Notes: a model not told the origin generated them from the sequence alone. 64,000 bases of DNA from Methanosarcina sp. MTP4 (GCF_000970045.1 NZ_CP009505.1:3062808-3126807); one strand, 5' to 3'; counted from the first letter of the stretch, positions 46,375 to 56,630 are shown. Numbers and translations are program-made.

Positions 46375-49300
46375 TCAGTCATCAATATCCTTCAGGACAT
46401 ACAGCAGGAACCTCATAAAGAAAATAAGCAGCAGCATTCCGGCAGAATAGGGGACTGCATGGGACTTCAACCATGAAAAAAATCCGCCCTCTTCGGGGCT
46501 GGCCTCATTTGTAGACTGCGCCGAGGAGTTTCTTGTGACCGGGAGAAGTTCACCACTCATTTCCGAAGGTTCAAACTGCTCGCTCAGGAGCTTCTGCGCA
46601 TTTTCCCTCAACATTTTAAGTTTATAGTAAGCAGGGAGTCCACCGTCCCTAGACCCGGAATCGGGACCGGGTTCAAAGCCAGAGTCGGAGTCGGAGCCCG
46701 AACTGGCTTTCCTGGAGACCTCTACATAAGATTCGGTAAAGTTCCGGTTGCCTGCAGGGTCTTTCGCAAAGAAGGTAATATTATGGGAACCGACATCCAG
46801 GTCAAGGCTGCCTTTCAGTTCCGTGCCGTTCACAGGGGTGGAAGGAACGGCATCATCCACGCGGTACCAGATGGACCCAGGTTCGTTGATTGTTACATTG
46901 AGGTCGATTATGGATTGGTTCACATCACTGCTCTCGGTTGTATACTGCGTCCCGTTCACCGGAGAGTTTACGGTTATCAGGGGAGATTTCGTGTCAACCG
47001 AGAAAGAAACAGATGTTGAATTAGTGTTATTTCCAGAATCCCTGCCGTATGCTTTCACACAGTGGTTCCCGGGTTCAACTTCAAGAAGTGAACTGGCTGC
47101 AGACTCGTTCCACTCCGGGAAACTAAGGAAACTTGAGTCATCCAGAGTGTACCACCAGGCAGAAAGATCTTCATTTGCGAAAACCCTGAATTCAATTGAG
47201 GATTTGTTATATGCCTTATTATTTACAGGCGAAATTATGGAAATTTCGGGCCAGAGGTCTCCGGAGTCATTCACACTGAAATATACAACATTCGAGTTAT
47301 AGTTGCCTGCAAGGTCCCTGGCTGAAACATTAACAGTGTGCAGACCTTCAGGGACATTAAGAAGGGGTGTTTCGGCCCTGACATCATAAGTTTCATTAAA
47401 ACTCAGGAGTTCGGCCCCATCAAGCGTATAGTTCCAGACTGAAATATTTTCACTGGCCTCCACCAGAAGCAGGACCGAACTGTTATAAACAGTACTGGAA
47501 TTCAAAGGGTTCTTCACGGTTAAAGCAGGGGGGATGGTATCGACCGTGAAATTCCTTGATGTGGAATTGGAATAGCCTTTATCGTTAACTCCAAACACCA
47601 GGACTTCATGCTGCCCGTCCGAAACATTGAGGATAGAGAAGGCTCCGGACTCGTTACTTTCTTCAAAGTCGCAGTATTCGGAATCATCAAGCGTGTACTC
47701 CCAATAAAGAAGGGTACCGCTTGCTGAAACATCCAGTTCGACCCTGGAATCCGAATAAAACCTGTCTTCAGGCGAATTTATGGAAATCAACGGCAAATCC
47801 TCATCAGAGGGAGAAGGATCTATTTCAACGTTGAAATCCACAGCCGTGGAATTAAGGTTGCCGCTAAGGTCGGTCCCGCTTACGCGGAACGTATAGGTTC
47901 CGTTCGCAACGTTAAGGTGGGCCTTCGCGTTAGTAGCGTCACTTTGTGAAAACTCCCCCGGTCCGGAGCCGTTTAACGTATACCACCACTCCGAGATAGC
48001 CTCGTTTGCTTTGGCAGAGACCGGGACCGGAAGCATACGATAGGTCATATTTTCGGGACTTTTCAGGATTATGACAGGAGGAGTAATATCCTGTACAAGA
48101 GGAAGGTAATCGCTTATATTGTCGGAAATATCGTAAGGCGTGTCCCCGAAACCGTCCAGGTCCATATCTTCCCCTGGATAATCCGACCAGTAGTTACCTC
48201 CAATCTCATGACCGTTGTAAATGTTGGGGCCCTGAGAGACGGAGACATTCCAAATGTTGTTTTTGCAGTCATCCACCGCATTGTGCTCGTTATCGAAAAA
48301 GTTGTTGTAGACGGTGTTATTTTCACTGTCCTCCAGGGCAAGCCCGAAGAGGGAGTTTCGGAGAACGTAACTGTCGTTTAAGACATTTTCATCCGAAGCG
48401 GTGAAGAAAATACCGTTCCCATTAAAGGAGACCCTGTTACCTGTAAGGAGGTTGTGTGGGGAGAAGCGGAGATACAGACCTCCAGAATTATTTAGCACAC
48501 TGTTATTACATACCCTGTTGTTCTCGCTGTCCTCCAGGGCGAGCCCTAAAAGGGAGTTGTTGAATAGAATATTATTTTCCAGGGTATTATTGCTGCAGGA
48601 ATCCTTAAGCTTGACACCTGCGGAATTTTCCGAAGCGTTATTTCCGGCAAGGAGGTTATCAGAACAGTTTTCCAGGCAGATGCCCTCAAAGCCCTGTCCC
48701 TCAATTATATTTTCCTCCAACGTATTGTTGCCGCAGGCGGTTTCCAGGCAAATGCCCCTTAGTCCGGAAGAAAGGGAATCCGAAGCGATGGTATTCCCGG
48801 ACAGGGTATTCCCGGAACAGGAATATCCAAGATAAATGCCATAAAGCGAATCGTCTGCCGTATTGTTATACAGGGAATTGCTCTCACACGAAGCCTTCAG
48901 GTAAAAAGCGTACCTGTTTTCGGAGGCGTTATTCCTGCCAAGGTTGTTGCCGTTGCAGGAATTATCCAGGAAAATCCCGTACTGGCTTCCCAGAACCTCG
49001 TTGCTTTCGAGAGAGTTAGTGCTGCAACTGTCTTCAAGGCAGATGCCAAAGGAATTATTCAGGACGGCATTCGATTCGATCCTGTTCTCTCTGCAGAAGT
49101 TCTCAAGATAGACAGCCCGGAAATTGCCCGACAGCCTGTTTTCAAGAAGCGAGTTCCCGGTGCAGCCATTCTTGAGGAGCAGGCCTTCGAAACAGTCCTG
49201 AATGGTATTTCCGATCAGGGTATTGTTGGAAGAAGCTTTCAGGAAAATTCCGGAATCAGCCCCTGAAATGCTGTTATTCTCCAGGCGGCAGTTTTCTCCC

Positions 49301-49758
49301 TTTTCCAGGGAAACGCCCTGATAAGAAGCCTCGATAGAATTGTTAACCAGCCTGAGCCCTTTTCCATCCTCAAGGAAAATGCCTACCCCCCAGCCGTCGG
49401 TCCCGTTTACGGAAAATCTGACAATCGTAACATTGTCGGCATTTACGGAAATTACGGGAGATTCCGGATCCTGAGCCCGGATAACGGCACTCTCGTTCGA
49501 GGGAACCGCAAGAGTTAGATTCGAAGTCGAGACCCTGAGGTTTTCGACATACACCCCACCGTATACCAGGATAATGTCTCCGTCCCCGGAATTATCCAGT
49601 GCGTCCCCAATGGAAGTATAGTTTGCAGGGGCTTCCCCGTCTCCCATAACATTAAGCACGGAAGCGGAACAGGTACCCTCAAACAGCAAAGATACGAAGA
49701 TAACCAGGGATACGAACAAAGCTATACTGATTGTAAACTTCACGAAAATCCGGTTCAT
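46375..49758 (-). CDS. Large surface protein: NosD-type beta-helix, five Ig-like repeats, C-terminal membrane anchor
   Basis: 1,127 residues from ATG 49758 (MNRIFVKFTISIALFVSLVI, a signal peptide); an upstream ATG at 49875 with GGAAG is the alternative. After VMGDGEAPANYTSIGDAL comes a right-handed beta-helix of about 20 coils (roughly residues 60-540). Many coils carry SCSxN-type motifs (SCSTN, SCNGN, SCESN, SCSGN, SCSNN). Then come five Ig-like modules of about 90 residues with WxYTLDxS and DLAGNxNST patterns, a Ser/Asp/Gly linker, and a hydrophobic anchor (YSAGMLLLIFFMRFLLYVL) ending KDIDD. Many N-x-S/T glycosylation sites. Likely exported and cell-wall attached; ligand unknown. Confidence 0.85.
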   Translation of the reverse strand: MNRIFVKFTISIALFVSLVIFVSLLFEGTCSASVLNVMGDGEAPANYTSIGDALDNSGDGDIILVYGGVYVENLRVSTSNLTLAVPSNESAVIRAQDPESPVISVNADNVTIVRFSVNGTDGWGVGIFLEDGKGLRLVNNSIEASYQGVSLEKGENCRLENNSISGADSGIFLKASSNNTLIGNTIQDCFEGLLLKNGCTGNSLLENRLSGNFRAVYLENFCRENRIESNAVLNNSFGICLEDSCSTNSLESNEVLGSQYGIFLDNSCNGNNLGRNNASENRYAFYLKASCESNSLYNNTADDSLYGIYLGYSCSGNTLSGNTIASDSLSSGLRGICLETACGNNTLEENIIEGQGFEGICLENCSDNLLAGNNASENSAGVKLKDSCSNNTLENNILFNNSLLGLALEDSENNRVCNNSVLNNSGGLYLRFSPHNLLTGNRVSFNGNGIFFTASDENVLNDSYVLRNSLFGLALEDSENNTVYNNFFDNEHNAVDDCKNNIWNVSVSQGPNIYNGHEIGGNYWSDYPGEDMDLDGFGDTPYDISDNISDYLPLVQDITPPVIILKSPENMTYRMLPVPVSAKANEAISEWWYTLNGSGPGEFSQSDATNAKAHLNVANGTYTFRVSGTDLSGNLNSTAVDFNVEIDPSPSDEDLPLISINSPEDRFYSDSRVELDVSASGTLLYWEYTLDDSEYCDFEESNESGAFSILNVSDGQHEVLVFGVNDKGYSNSTSRNFTVDTIPPALTVKNPLNSSTVYNSSVLLLVEASENISVWNYTLDGAELLSFNETYDVRAETPLLNVPEGLHTVNVSARDLAGNYNSNVVYFSVNDSGDLWPEISIISPVNNKAYNKSSIEFRVFANEDLSAWWYTLDDSSFLSFPEWNESAASSLLEVEPGNHCVKAYGRDSGNNTNSTSVSFSVDTKSPLITVNSPVNGTQYTTESSDVNQSIIDLNVTINEPGSIWYRVDDAVPSTPVNGTELKGSLDLDVGSHNITFFAKDPAGNRNFTESYVEVSRKASSGSDSDSGFEPGPDSGSRDGGLPAYYKLKMLRENAQKLLSEQFEPSEMSGELLPVTRNSSAQSTNEASPEEGGFFSWLKSHAVPYSAGMLLLIFFMRFLLYVLKDIDD

Positions 49759-50344
49759 TTTTTCTGTGTTTTGTAGCACCCGAAACACCTGCTGGAATGG
49801 AAAAAACCCTATAAACAAAAGTAAACCTGGCAAGAACCTGAATTTCAAAACCCTTCCCTGAAGCAGAGAAGTCATAAAACTTCCAAATGAAATTCAGGGC
49901 TAGATGGAATCAATCCTTTTCAGATTCACCAACTCCGAACAATAAAGAGAGGGACAGGACAATCATCCGCCATGGTTTACAAATATTAACCATATAGATT
50001 ACGGAATGAATATATAAAATATGTCATTTTACCCGGACATGTATATTAAAATAAATATAAAAATCAAGAGATGTAATTTTGAAAAAATAGTACTCCACAT
50101 GTAGTACTCCACACATAGAACAGAGGGCTGAAAAAATAAGGGGAAGCCATATAGAACATTTCATTAAGAAGAGCCTGAAAATCACAGGACATTTTAGGAT
50201 GAGAAAGAGGTTATGAGAAAGGATTTTTGGAAAAGGGGAACCTTGAAAAAGAAGGGAGGCAGCCGGGGAAGAAATCTTCCTTGCTCACCCCTGGCGACCC
50301 ATGGTAGTTAAGGGAAATGTCCAAAGAAATATCCAAAGAAATCT
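49759..50344. other. Region between the surface-protein gene and nadE
   Basis: About 585 bp. Near 50010-50060 AT-rich sequence (TATATTAAAATAAATATAAA) could be the surface-protein promoter. The rest has short repeats (GTAGTACTCCACA twice near 50090-50115; CCAAAGAAAT near 50320) and no genes. Confidence 0.45.
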
Positions 50345-51139
50345 TCAGGAAAGTTCCGGGATAGGAGGGACATTCCTCTTATGTTCATTGCTCTGCATAC
50401 GCCTGAGGACTGACTCCAACTGCTCCTCCGAAATGGAAAGCACCTCTTCAATATTTTTCGGACTCTGTTTTTCGTTCAGCATCGTGAGGACTTTATCTAC
50501 TGTCCCGTAGGACATCCCGAGTTCGGCTTCGTCGGTCTGTCCTGCCCAGAGTCCGGCAGAGGGCTTTTTGCTTATAATGGACTCGGGGACCCCGAGCTTG
50601 CGGGCAAGTTCCCAGACTTCGGTTTTGTACAGGAACCCTATGGGCTCGATATCAACGCCTCCGTCCCCGTACTTCGTGTAGTAGCCAAGGAGAATCTCGG
50701 TTTTATTCCCGGTCCCCATGACCATGAGGTTCAGGCGGTTTGCATGGAAATAGAGCAGGGACATCCGGACCCTTGCCTTCAGGTTGCCCCTGGAAAGCCG
50801 GTCTGCAGATTCACTTTCAGGGACAGCAGCCATAAAAGCCGAGACAATGCTCGATATGTCAATTGTCCTGTACTCGATCCCGAGCCATTCCGCAAGGGCT
50901 TTTGCATCCTCGCGGTCCGATTCGGGGGTCAGCCCGGCTTCTGGCATGTGGATTCCCAGCACCTTATCCGCCCCGAGGGCCTTTACCGTAAGGGTTGCGG
51001 TAAGGGCAGAGTCTATGCCCCCGCTGATACCTACAACTGCCCCGGAAACTCCGGCTTTGTCTACTTTTTCCCGGATAAAATCAACAATAATATTCTGCGC
51101 TTTTTCAAGGTCCATACTCTCGATTTCCTGGATTTGCAT
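50345..51139 (-). CDS. nadE: NAD synthetase
   Basis: 264 residues, the ammonia-dependent type without a glutaminase domain. P-loop GISGGIDSALTA; NMN-side motif GTGNKTEILLGYYTKYGDGG; late block KKPSAGLWAGQTDEAELG. Makes NAD from NaAD. No SD is visible; TTTTATAATC about 30 nt upstream of the ATG would give a leaderless transcript. Divergent from cdc48. Confidence 0.95.
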   Translation of the reverse strand: MQIQEIESMDLEKAQNIIVDFIREKVDKAGVSGAVVGISGGIDSALTATLTVKALGADKVLGIHMPEAGLTPESDREDAKALAEWLGIEYRTIDISSIVSAFMAAVPESESADRLSRGNLKARVRMSLLYFHANRLNLMVMGTGNKTEILLGYYTKYGDGGVDIEPIGFLYKTEVWELARKLGVPESIISKKPSAGLWAGQTDEAELGMSYGTVDKVLTMLNEKQSPKNIEEVLSISEEQLESVLRRMQSNEHKRNVPPIPELS

Positions 51140-51730
51140 ATATGGTGAATTATAGGAGGATTATAAAATGAATTTCTGATTCTTATTCCATAATTCCGAA
51201 TCTTTATTCCGGCAATTATGATCCTTATTCCGGTGATTCTAAATTATGATTCCGGTAAATTCCATACTGCGAAACCTGTAAGTATATTAATCCTGACGGA
51301 GAAGACGGAAGAGAGGGTAAACTTATTTAATAAATAGAGGGCATAGGAGAAATATAACCTATACATTATAAAACGGGTGGAGAAAAGGTCAGGAGAAAAA
51401 GAAACTAAATTAAGATCGTCAGGCAACCTTATATTGGCACGAAACTGCATCTGCAGGTAACCTTATGTTGACAGGCAACGCCCGGGAAAATAAGGCATAA
51501 TTGACTATTCGGATTGAGGTATAACCGGAGCTACATCTGAAAAAGATCAGGTTTCTGAGGCGGTATCTTATGATGACGGGCATCCTTGAAATAAAAGGAG
51601 AATCTAATATAGGGAGCAAACAAAACCAGAACCGCTCAATCCGGAAAAATCGGGGAAAAATCCGGTTCTTATTCACATCACACTGTTGAAAAAAATTACA
51701 ATCAAAAGATAACTATTTTTGGGATGATCC
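51140..51730. other. Divergent region between nadE and cdc48
   Basis: 591 bp. Near 51175-51265 there are degenerate repeats around TTATTCCGGCAATTATGATC, and near 51420-51490 a pair of AGGCAACCTTAT/AGGTAACCTTATGTTG copies. Promoter-like AT-rich sequence lies close to each gene. No coding sequence. Confidence 0.45.
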
Positions 51731-54112
51731 ATGGAAGAAATACAGTTAAAGGTTGAAAAGGCATATCCTATCGATCTCGGAAGGGGAATAATCCGGCTTG
51801 ACCCAACAGCACTTTTGAAGCTTCAGCTCTCTCCCGGTGACATTGTTGAAATCAGGGGGAAGAAAATGACCACCGCGAAAGTCTGGAGAGCGGACCGCCA
51901 GGACTGGGAGCAGGGAATCGTCCGCATTGACAATTTTATACGGCAAAACGCGGGAGTCGGAATCGGGGAAAGGGTCAGCATCAAAAAGGTAGAAGCCCCG
52001 GAAGCAAAAAAGGTTATCCTGGCGCTTCCGGAAAGCATGACCCAGGCAGGGGGACCTGAACTGCAGTTCGGGGAGCACGCAAACGAGATCATAAAGCGGC
52101 ATATCCTGAAAAGACCGGTTTTCAAGGGCGACATCATTCCTATCATCAACTCGATGACCCATCCTATGACCGAGTCCCTGACCACAAGCCAGGTAATCCC
52201 GCTCGTAGCGGTTGAAACGGATCCTGCAAACGCAATCGTCCTGATCACCGAGTCCACCAGGATCGAACTCAGGAAAAAACCCGTGCAGGGCTACGAAACG
52301 GTTGCCAGGGGAGTCACCTATGAAGATATCGGAGGGCTCGGGCAAGAGATAATGCGCGTCAGGGAAATGATCGAGCTTCCCATGAAACACCCGGAACTCT
52401 TCCACCACCTGAACATCGAGCCTCCAAAAGGGGTCATCCTTTACGGTCCCCCAGGGACCGGAAAGACCCTGATCGCAAAAGCCGTGGCAAACGAATCGGG
52501 TGCCAGCTTCCACTACATCGCAGGCCCGGAAATTGTCGGGAAGTTCTACGGGGAAAGCGAGGAGAGGCTCCGGAAGATCTTTGAGGAGGCAACCCAGGAA
52601 GCCCCGTCAGTCATATTCATCGATGAAATCGATTCCATTGCCCCGAAAAGGGAAAACGTAACAGGGGAAGTGGAAAGAAGAGTCGTCGCCCAGCTTCTGA
52701 CCCTCATGGACGGGATGGAAGAGCGGGGACAGGTTGTCGTGATCGGGGCTACGAACCGTGTAGATGCCATTGACCCGGCACTCCGCAGGCCCGGGCGCTT
52801 TGACAGGGAAATCCATATCGGGGTCCCGGACACCAACGACAGGTACGAGATCCTGCAGATTCACACCAGGGGAATGCCTATTGAAAGTGACGAGGATCCC
52901 GTGGAAACAGGAATTGAAACCGAAGCCGAAGTAGCCGAAGTAGCCGAAGTAGCTGGAAAACCCGAAACAGAGGCAGGGGTTGAAGAGGTTTCCGCAGAAG
53001 TCCTCAGGAAAGAAAAACAGGTAAACAAATACCTGACGTATCTTGCAGAGCGGACCCAGGGTTTTGTGGGCGCGGACCTGCTAGCCCTTGTCCAGGAAGC
53101 TGCCATGCGCTGCCTCAGGGAAAACCTTCCGGACCTGGATCTGGAAAAAGAAGCCATACCTCCCGAGAGACTGGAAAAAATAGTGGTAACCAAGAATAAC
53201 TTCGAAGAGGCCCTGATGGAAACCGAGCCTTCGGCCCTGAGGGAAATCTTTGTGGAGATACCAACCGTAACCTGGGACAATGTGGGAGGGCTCGACGAAG
53301 CCAAACAGGCAATCATTGAATCCGTGGAATGGCCTATTAAACACCCGCAAAAATTCCTTAAAATGGGCATAAAAGCCCCCAAGGGAATCCTGCTCTACGG
53401 GCCCCCGGGAACCGGAAAGACCCTGATCGCCCAGGCCGTTTCCAGGGAATGTAACGCCAACTTCATCAGCGTCAAAGGCCCGGAAATGTTCTCAAAGTGG
53501 CTCGGAGAATCGGAAAAAGCGATAAGGGAGACTTTCAAGAAAGCCAGGCAGGTTGCCCCCTGCGTGATCTTCTTTGATGAAATCGACTCCATCGCTTCCA
53601 TGCCAGGGATGGAATCCACGGACAGCAAGACTTCAGAAAGAGTCCTTAACCAGATCCTCACCGAGATGGACGGGCTCGAAGCCTTGAAAGACGTGGTTGT
53701 AATCGCCGCAACCAACCGCCCAAACCTGTTGGATCCGGCAATCCTGAGGCCGGGGCGCTTTGATAGGCTGGTCTATATGGGTTCACCCAACCGGAAAGGC
53801 AGGCTCAAGATCTTCGGGATTCATACCAGAGGGATACCCCTTGCATCAGACGTAAACCTTGATACCCTTGCTGACGAAACCGAAGGGTATGTGGGTGCTG
53901 ACATAGAAGCGGTGTGTAGAGAAGCGGTAATGCGGGCGCTTCGCGAGAATTTCGATATTGAAGAAATCGAGATGAGACACTTCAGGGAAGGTCTTAAGAA
54001 GGTAAAGCCCACGATCACGGAGAACATCGCCCAGTATTATGAGAAGATTGAAGAACAGTTTAAGGGCGGTACGAAACCTGCCGAACCAAGTGCTTATATA
54101 GGATATAGGTAA
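51731..54112 (+). CDS. Cdc48/VAT-family AAA+ ATPase
   Basis: 793 residues. N-domain (1-185) with double-psi barrel; D1 AAA with GPPGTGKT at 239-246 and FIDEIDSIAPK; D2 with GPPGTGKT at 557-564 and FFDEIDSIA; both arginine fingers visible (RRPGRFD, LRPGRFD). VAT unfolds proteins, feeding the proteasome. An acidic insertion, about residues 390-433, lies within the D1 part and includes EVAEVAEVAG, a small tandem repeat; the family normally has no such linker. The C-terminus lacks an HbYX motif and ends YIGYR. SD GGGATGATCC. The next gene is a PRC-barrel protein 71 bp on. Confidence 0.95.
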   Translation: MEEIQLKVEKAYPIDLGRGIIRLDPTALLKLQLSPGDIVEIRGKKMTTAKVWRADRQDWEQGIVRIDNFIRQNAGVGIGERVSIKKVEAPEAKKVILALPESMTQAGGPELQFGEHANEIIKRHILKRPVFKGDIIPIINSMTHPMTESLTTSQVIPLVAVETDPANAIVLITESTRIELRKKPVQGYETVARGVTYEDIGGLGQEIMRVREMIELPMKHPELFHHLNIEPPKGVILYGPPGTGKTLIAKAVANESGASFHYIAGPEIVGKFYGESEERLRKIFEEATQEAPSVIFIDEIDSIAPKRENVTGEVERRVVAQLLTLMDGMEERGQVVVIGATNRVDAIDPALRRPGRFDREIHIGVPDTNDRYEILQIHTRGMPIESDEDPVETGIETEAEVAEVAEVAGKPETEAGVEEVSAEVLRKEKQVNKYLTYLAERTQGFVGADLLALVQEAAMRCLRENLPDLDLEKEAIPPERLEKIVVTKNNFEEALMETEPSALREIFVEIPTVTWDNVGGLDEAKQAIIESVEWPIKHPQKFLKMGIKAPKGILLYGPPGTGKTLIAQAVSRECNANFISVKGPEMFSKWLGESEKAIRETFKKARQVAPCVIFFDEIDSIASMPGMESTDSKTSERVLNQILTEMDGLEALKDVVVIAATNRPNLLDPAILRPGRFDRLVYMGSPNRKGRLKIFGIHTRGIPLASDVNLDTLADETEGYVGADIEAVCREAVMRALRENFDIEEIEMRHFREGLKKVKPTITENIAQYYEKIEEQFKGGTKPAEPSAYIGYR

Positions 54113-54183
54113 GAATTTAAAGGAGTAAACACTAAAGAGGAAGAAGTTCTTAAAAAATATAGGCATAGATAAAATAAAATTTC

Positions 54184-54513
54184 ATGAGTTCGAATCCAGA
54201 ATTACCCCTAACCTATATCCCACATTACATTGAGGACGGAGACACGATAAAAATGTCTAAAGTATTTGCAAGGAACCTTATCTCCAACACCCAGGTGATG
54301 GCAACGGACGGAACAGAGATCGGTACGCTGACCAACATAGTATTGGAGATCAAAGCCGGACACCTCATCGACCTGATGGTCGAACCGAATATCAACCTTG
54401 ATACTACCAAATACAAAAAAGAGGGCAACTACATCCTCCTGCCCTTCGATTCCGTGAGTGCCATAAAAGACTACATCATCATTGACAAGATGAGAGCCAG
54501 GGCAGGAAACTGA
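54184..54513 (+). CDS. PRC-barrel domain protein
   Basis: 109 residues. Residues about 24-105 form the PRC-barrel (MSKVFARNLISNTQVMATDG, then GTLTNIVLEIKAGHLIDLMV). Archaeal stand-alone PRC-barrels are linked to RNA processing and cell division (for example CdpB proteins in haloarchaea), but specific function here is unknown. The 23-residue N-terminal extension starts at ATG 54184 without a good SD; ATG 54253 (86 residues) has GGAG at a long distance and is a serious alternative. Follows cdc48 by 71 bp and is probably co-transcribed. Confidence 0.85.
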   Translation: MSSNPELPLTYIPHYIEDGDTIKMSKVFARNLISNTQVMATDGTEIGTLTNIVLEIKAGHLIDLMVEPNINLDTTKYKKEGNYILLPFDSVSAIKDYIIIDKMRARAGN

Positions 54514-54605
54514 AAAGCAAAAACGAAAAATCAGAACCGAAAAGCATCCCGCAGGCTGAATAGTATCCTGTATGCCGGAAAGTAAAGAGCAGGCGGGAAC
54601 TCATA

Positions 54606-54728
54606 TTTTTAATATATGCAGAGGCTGCAAGGACTGCACTTGCCTGCTACGGCAGGCTCGAGATCCGATTCAGTTTACTTCGCCGCTACCCGTTCCCCGG
54701 CAGGCCGGAGGAGGGGTAACACCTTTTT
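54606..54728 (+). ncRNA. Candidate small structured RNA with its own promoter and terminator
   Basis: TATA-like TTTTTAATATATG (54606-54618) is followed about 25 nt later by a perfect hairpin GCCTGC-TACG-GCAGGC (54642-54657, UACG tetraloop), then 30 nt of linker and a long GC hairpin (54688-54717) ending in TTTTT (54724-54728). Predicted RNA about 85-90 nt. It does not fold as a tRNA. The alternative is that the second hairpin is merely the terminator of cdc48-PRC. Confidence 0.35.
54688..54728 (+). terminator. Hairpin plus T-run downstream of the PRC-barrel gene
   Basis: ACCCGTTCCCCGG-CAGG-CCGGAGGAGGGGT folds into a near-continuous stem of about 11 pairs, with a G-G and a C-A mismatch, followed by ACACCTTTTTATTT. 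Looks like an intrinsic-type terminator for the plus-strand transcript, or the 3' end of the candidate small RNA. Confidence 0.45.
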
Positions 54729-54840
54729 ATTTCGAATTTTTTTCTCAGCTTGAATTTGTTTACTTGACTTTAATTTGTTTACTGTAGGTTTTAATTGCAG
54801 TTTTTTGGAGAACTAAGGATTTCCTGAGACTTATGATCGC

Positions 54841-55521
54841 TTATATCCAGCCCCTGGATTCGAGGAATTCGAAGGCTTCCACCGCCCCGGCCCCGAATGT
54901 GGCTTCAGTTACGTAATCGGCAACCGTTTTAATCTCCTCATCCCCGTTTGCAACGGCGATCCCGAAACCTGCGGCTTCAAGCATTTCAACATCGTTTGCT
55001 GAATCCCCGACTGCAACAAATTCTTCAGGTTTAAAGCCCATCAGCCCTGCAAGTTTAATGAGCCCTGTGCCCTTATTGATTTTCCTGCTCTTGATGTGGA
55101 CTGCGTATTTGGTGTCTATAAGCTCCACATCAAAGGGCTGTTCCTTGAGGAGCACTCTGGCCCTCTCCAGGTCAAAATTCCGGCGAAGGGCAATTTCGGT
55201 TTTCCGGTAGAAAGGATCCAGTTTTGTAAGTTCAAAGTGTTCGGAAAGAAAATCAAAAGCCTTTTCACACTCTTCAATAGTTTCCTCAAAGGTGCCGTTC
55301 ACATCATAACGAACAGTAACAGCACCCCCATTTTCAGCGACCACTGCCCCACTAAGGCCGATTAGCTTCGAAGCTGTCCTGGCGTAACAGAGGATGTTGC
55401 CGGTGGCAAGGACCACGGGAACGTTTAGGGAACGTATCTTCTCCACAGCCTTCAGGTGGAGTTCCCTTTTCTCACAGGTGATCGTCCCATCGATATCAAC
55501 AACGATAGCTTTGAATTTCAT
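54841..55521 (-). CDS. Phosphoglycolate phosphatase (archaeal HAD type)
   Basis: 226 residues. HAD motif I VVDIDGTIT with nucleophile D9 and acid D11; motif II LATGN; motif III lysine in SRKINKGTGL; motif IV AVGDSANDVEML. Cof/TA0175-type cap. Removes phosphate from 2-phosphoglycolate, although related HADs are promiscuous. Single gene, 131 bp downstream of radA on the same strand. Confidence 0.9.
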   Translation of the reverse strand: MKFKAIVVDIDGTITCEKRELHLKAVEKIRSLNVPVVLATGNILCYARTASKLIGLSGAVVAENGGAVTVRYDVNGTFEETIEECEKAFDFLSEHFELTKLDPFYRKTEIALRRNFDLERARVLLKEQPFDVELIDTKYAVHIKSRKINKGTGLIKLAGLMGFKPEEFVAVGDSANDVEMLEAAGFGIAVANGDEEIKTVADYVTEATFGAGAVEAFEFLESRGWI

Positions 55522-55652
55522 TGAAAAGAGATTGGCAGGGGATACTAAAACGTTTCCCCGCCTGAAATTTTTCAGGTCGTGACTTCCTTAACGAAGTTTG
55601 TGCGTCATATCTCAAGCTTCATATATCAAACTTCACCCTGCCGGACCCTTCA

Positions 55653-56630
55653 TCACTGGTCAACCAGCCCTGTGGTCGTGACCCCAACCACGGCTTCCCC
55701 TTCAGGCAGGTTCGGAGAGTCCACAAGCCGAATGATCCTCTTTTCGCCTTTGGACTTCCTGAGATAGAGCCTGAAAGTAGCCGTGTGCCCCACGATGTGT
55801 CCTCCAACCGGCCTGGTGGGATCCCCGAAAAAGGCGTCGGGTTTTGACATGACCTGGTTGGTTACGACAACACAGGCATTGAACAGGTCTCCGAAACGGA
55901 GCAGGCCGTGCATGTGCTTGTTGAGCTTCTGCTGCCTGTCCGCAAGGGTGCCCCGTCCTACGTACTCGGCCCTGAAGTGAGCCATAAGAGAGTCAACAAT
56001 AAGCAGGCGTACTGGTTTATCAGAGTCCTTGAGCTCGTTTGCAAGGTCGGTTGCGGAATCCACAAGCAGCATCTGGTGATTGGAATTGTATGCCCTGGCA
56101 ACGTGAATGTTCTGCAAGAATTCTTCAGGGTTCAGTTCCAGGCCGTGTTTATCGGAAAGCCCCTGTACCATCTGGGCAATCCTCTCAGGCCGGAAGGTGT
56201 TTTCAGTATCGATGATAATGACCGAACCGTCCAGTCCTCCGTATTCCCTTGACATCTGGACGTTTACTGCAAGCTGGTGGGCCACCTGGGTCTTCCCTGA
56301 ACCGAACTCCCCGTACAGTTCGGTAATGGACTGGGTCTCGACGCCCCCACCCATCATTTCATTAAATTCCGTACAGCCGGTAGAAAGCTTTCCCACCAGT
56401 TTCCGCCGCTCAAGGACAGTGTCCCCGGTCTCGAAACCTCCGATATCTGCAGCCTGCCTTGCGGCATTGATGATCTTTGCGGCCGTTGATTCCCCGATTT
56501 CGGCTGTATTGGCAAGTTCGGAAGGAGAGGCTACTGCCACTGCCTCGATAGTGTTAAATCCGGCTTCCTTGAGTTTTTCTGCAGTTGCAGGGCCAACTCC
56601 GGGCAACTCTTCCAGTAAAATTTCGCTCAT
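55653..56630 (-). CDS. radA: DNA repair and recombination protein RadA
   Basis: 325 residues, the usual archaeal RadA length. N-terminal helix-hairpin-helix ([17 protein letters not shown]); Walker A GEFGSGKT at 107-114; Walker [19 protein letters not shown]1 and L2 DNA-binding loops around [12 protein letters not shown] and [14 protein letters not shown]. Forms filaments on ssDNA for strand exchange; no intein. GGAG lies about 11 nt before the ATG. Confidence 0.97.
   Translation of the reverse strand: MSEILLEELPGVGPATAEKLKEAGFNTIEAVAVASPSELANTAEIGESTAAKIINAARQAADIGGFETGDTVLERRKLVGKLSTGCTEFNEMMGGGVETQSITELYGEFGSGKTQVAHQLAVNVQMSREYGGLDGSVIIIDTENTFRPERIAQMVQGLSDKHGLELNPEEFLQNIHVARAYNSNHQMLLVDSATDLANELKDSDKPVRLLIVDSLMAHFRAEYVGRGTLADRQQKLNKHMHGLLRFGDLFNACVVVTNQVMSKPDAFFGDPTRPVGGHIVGHTATFRLYLRKSKGEKRIIRLVDSPNLPEGEAVVGVTTTGLVDQ

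Noticed and set aside
54614..54700. tRNA gene downstream of the PRC-barrel gene
   Set aside because: No cloverleaf: there is no acceptor stem pairing and no T-loop GTTCRANNC in place.
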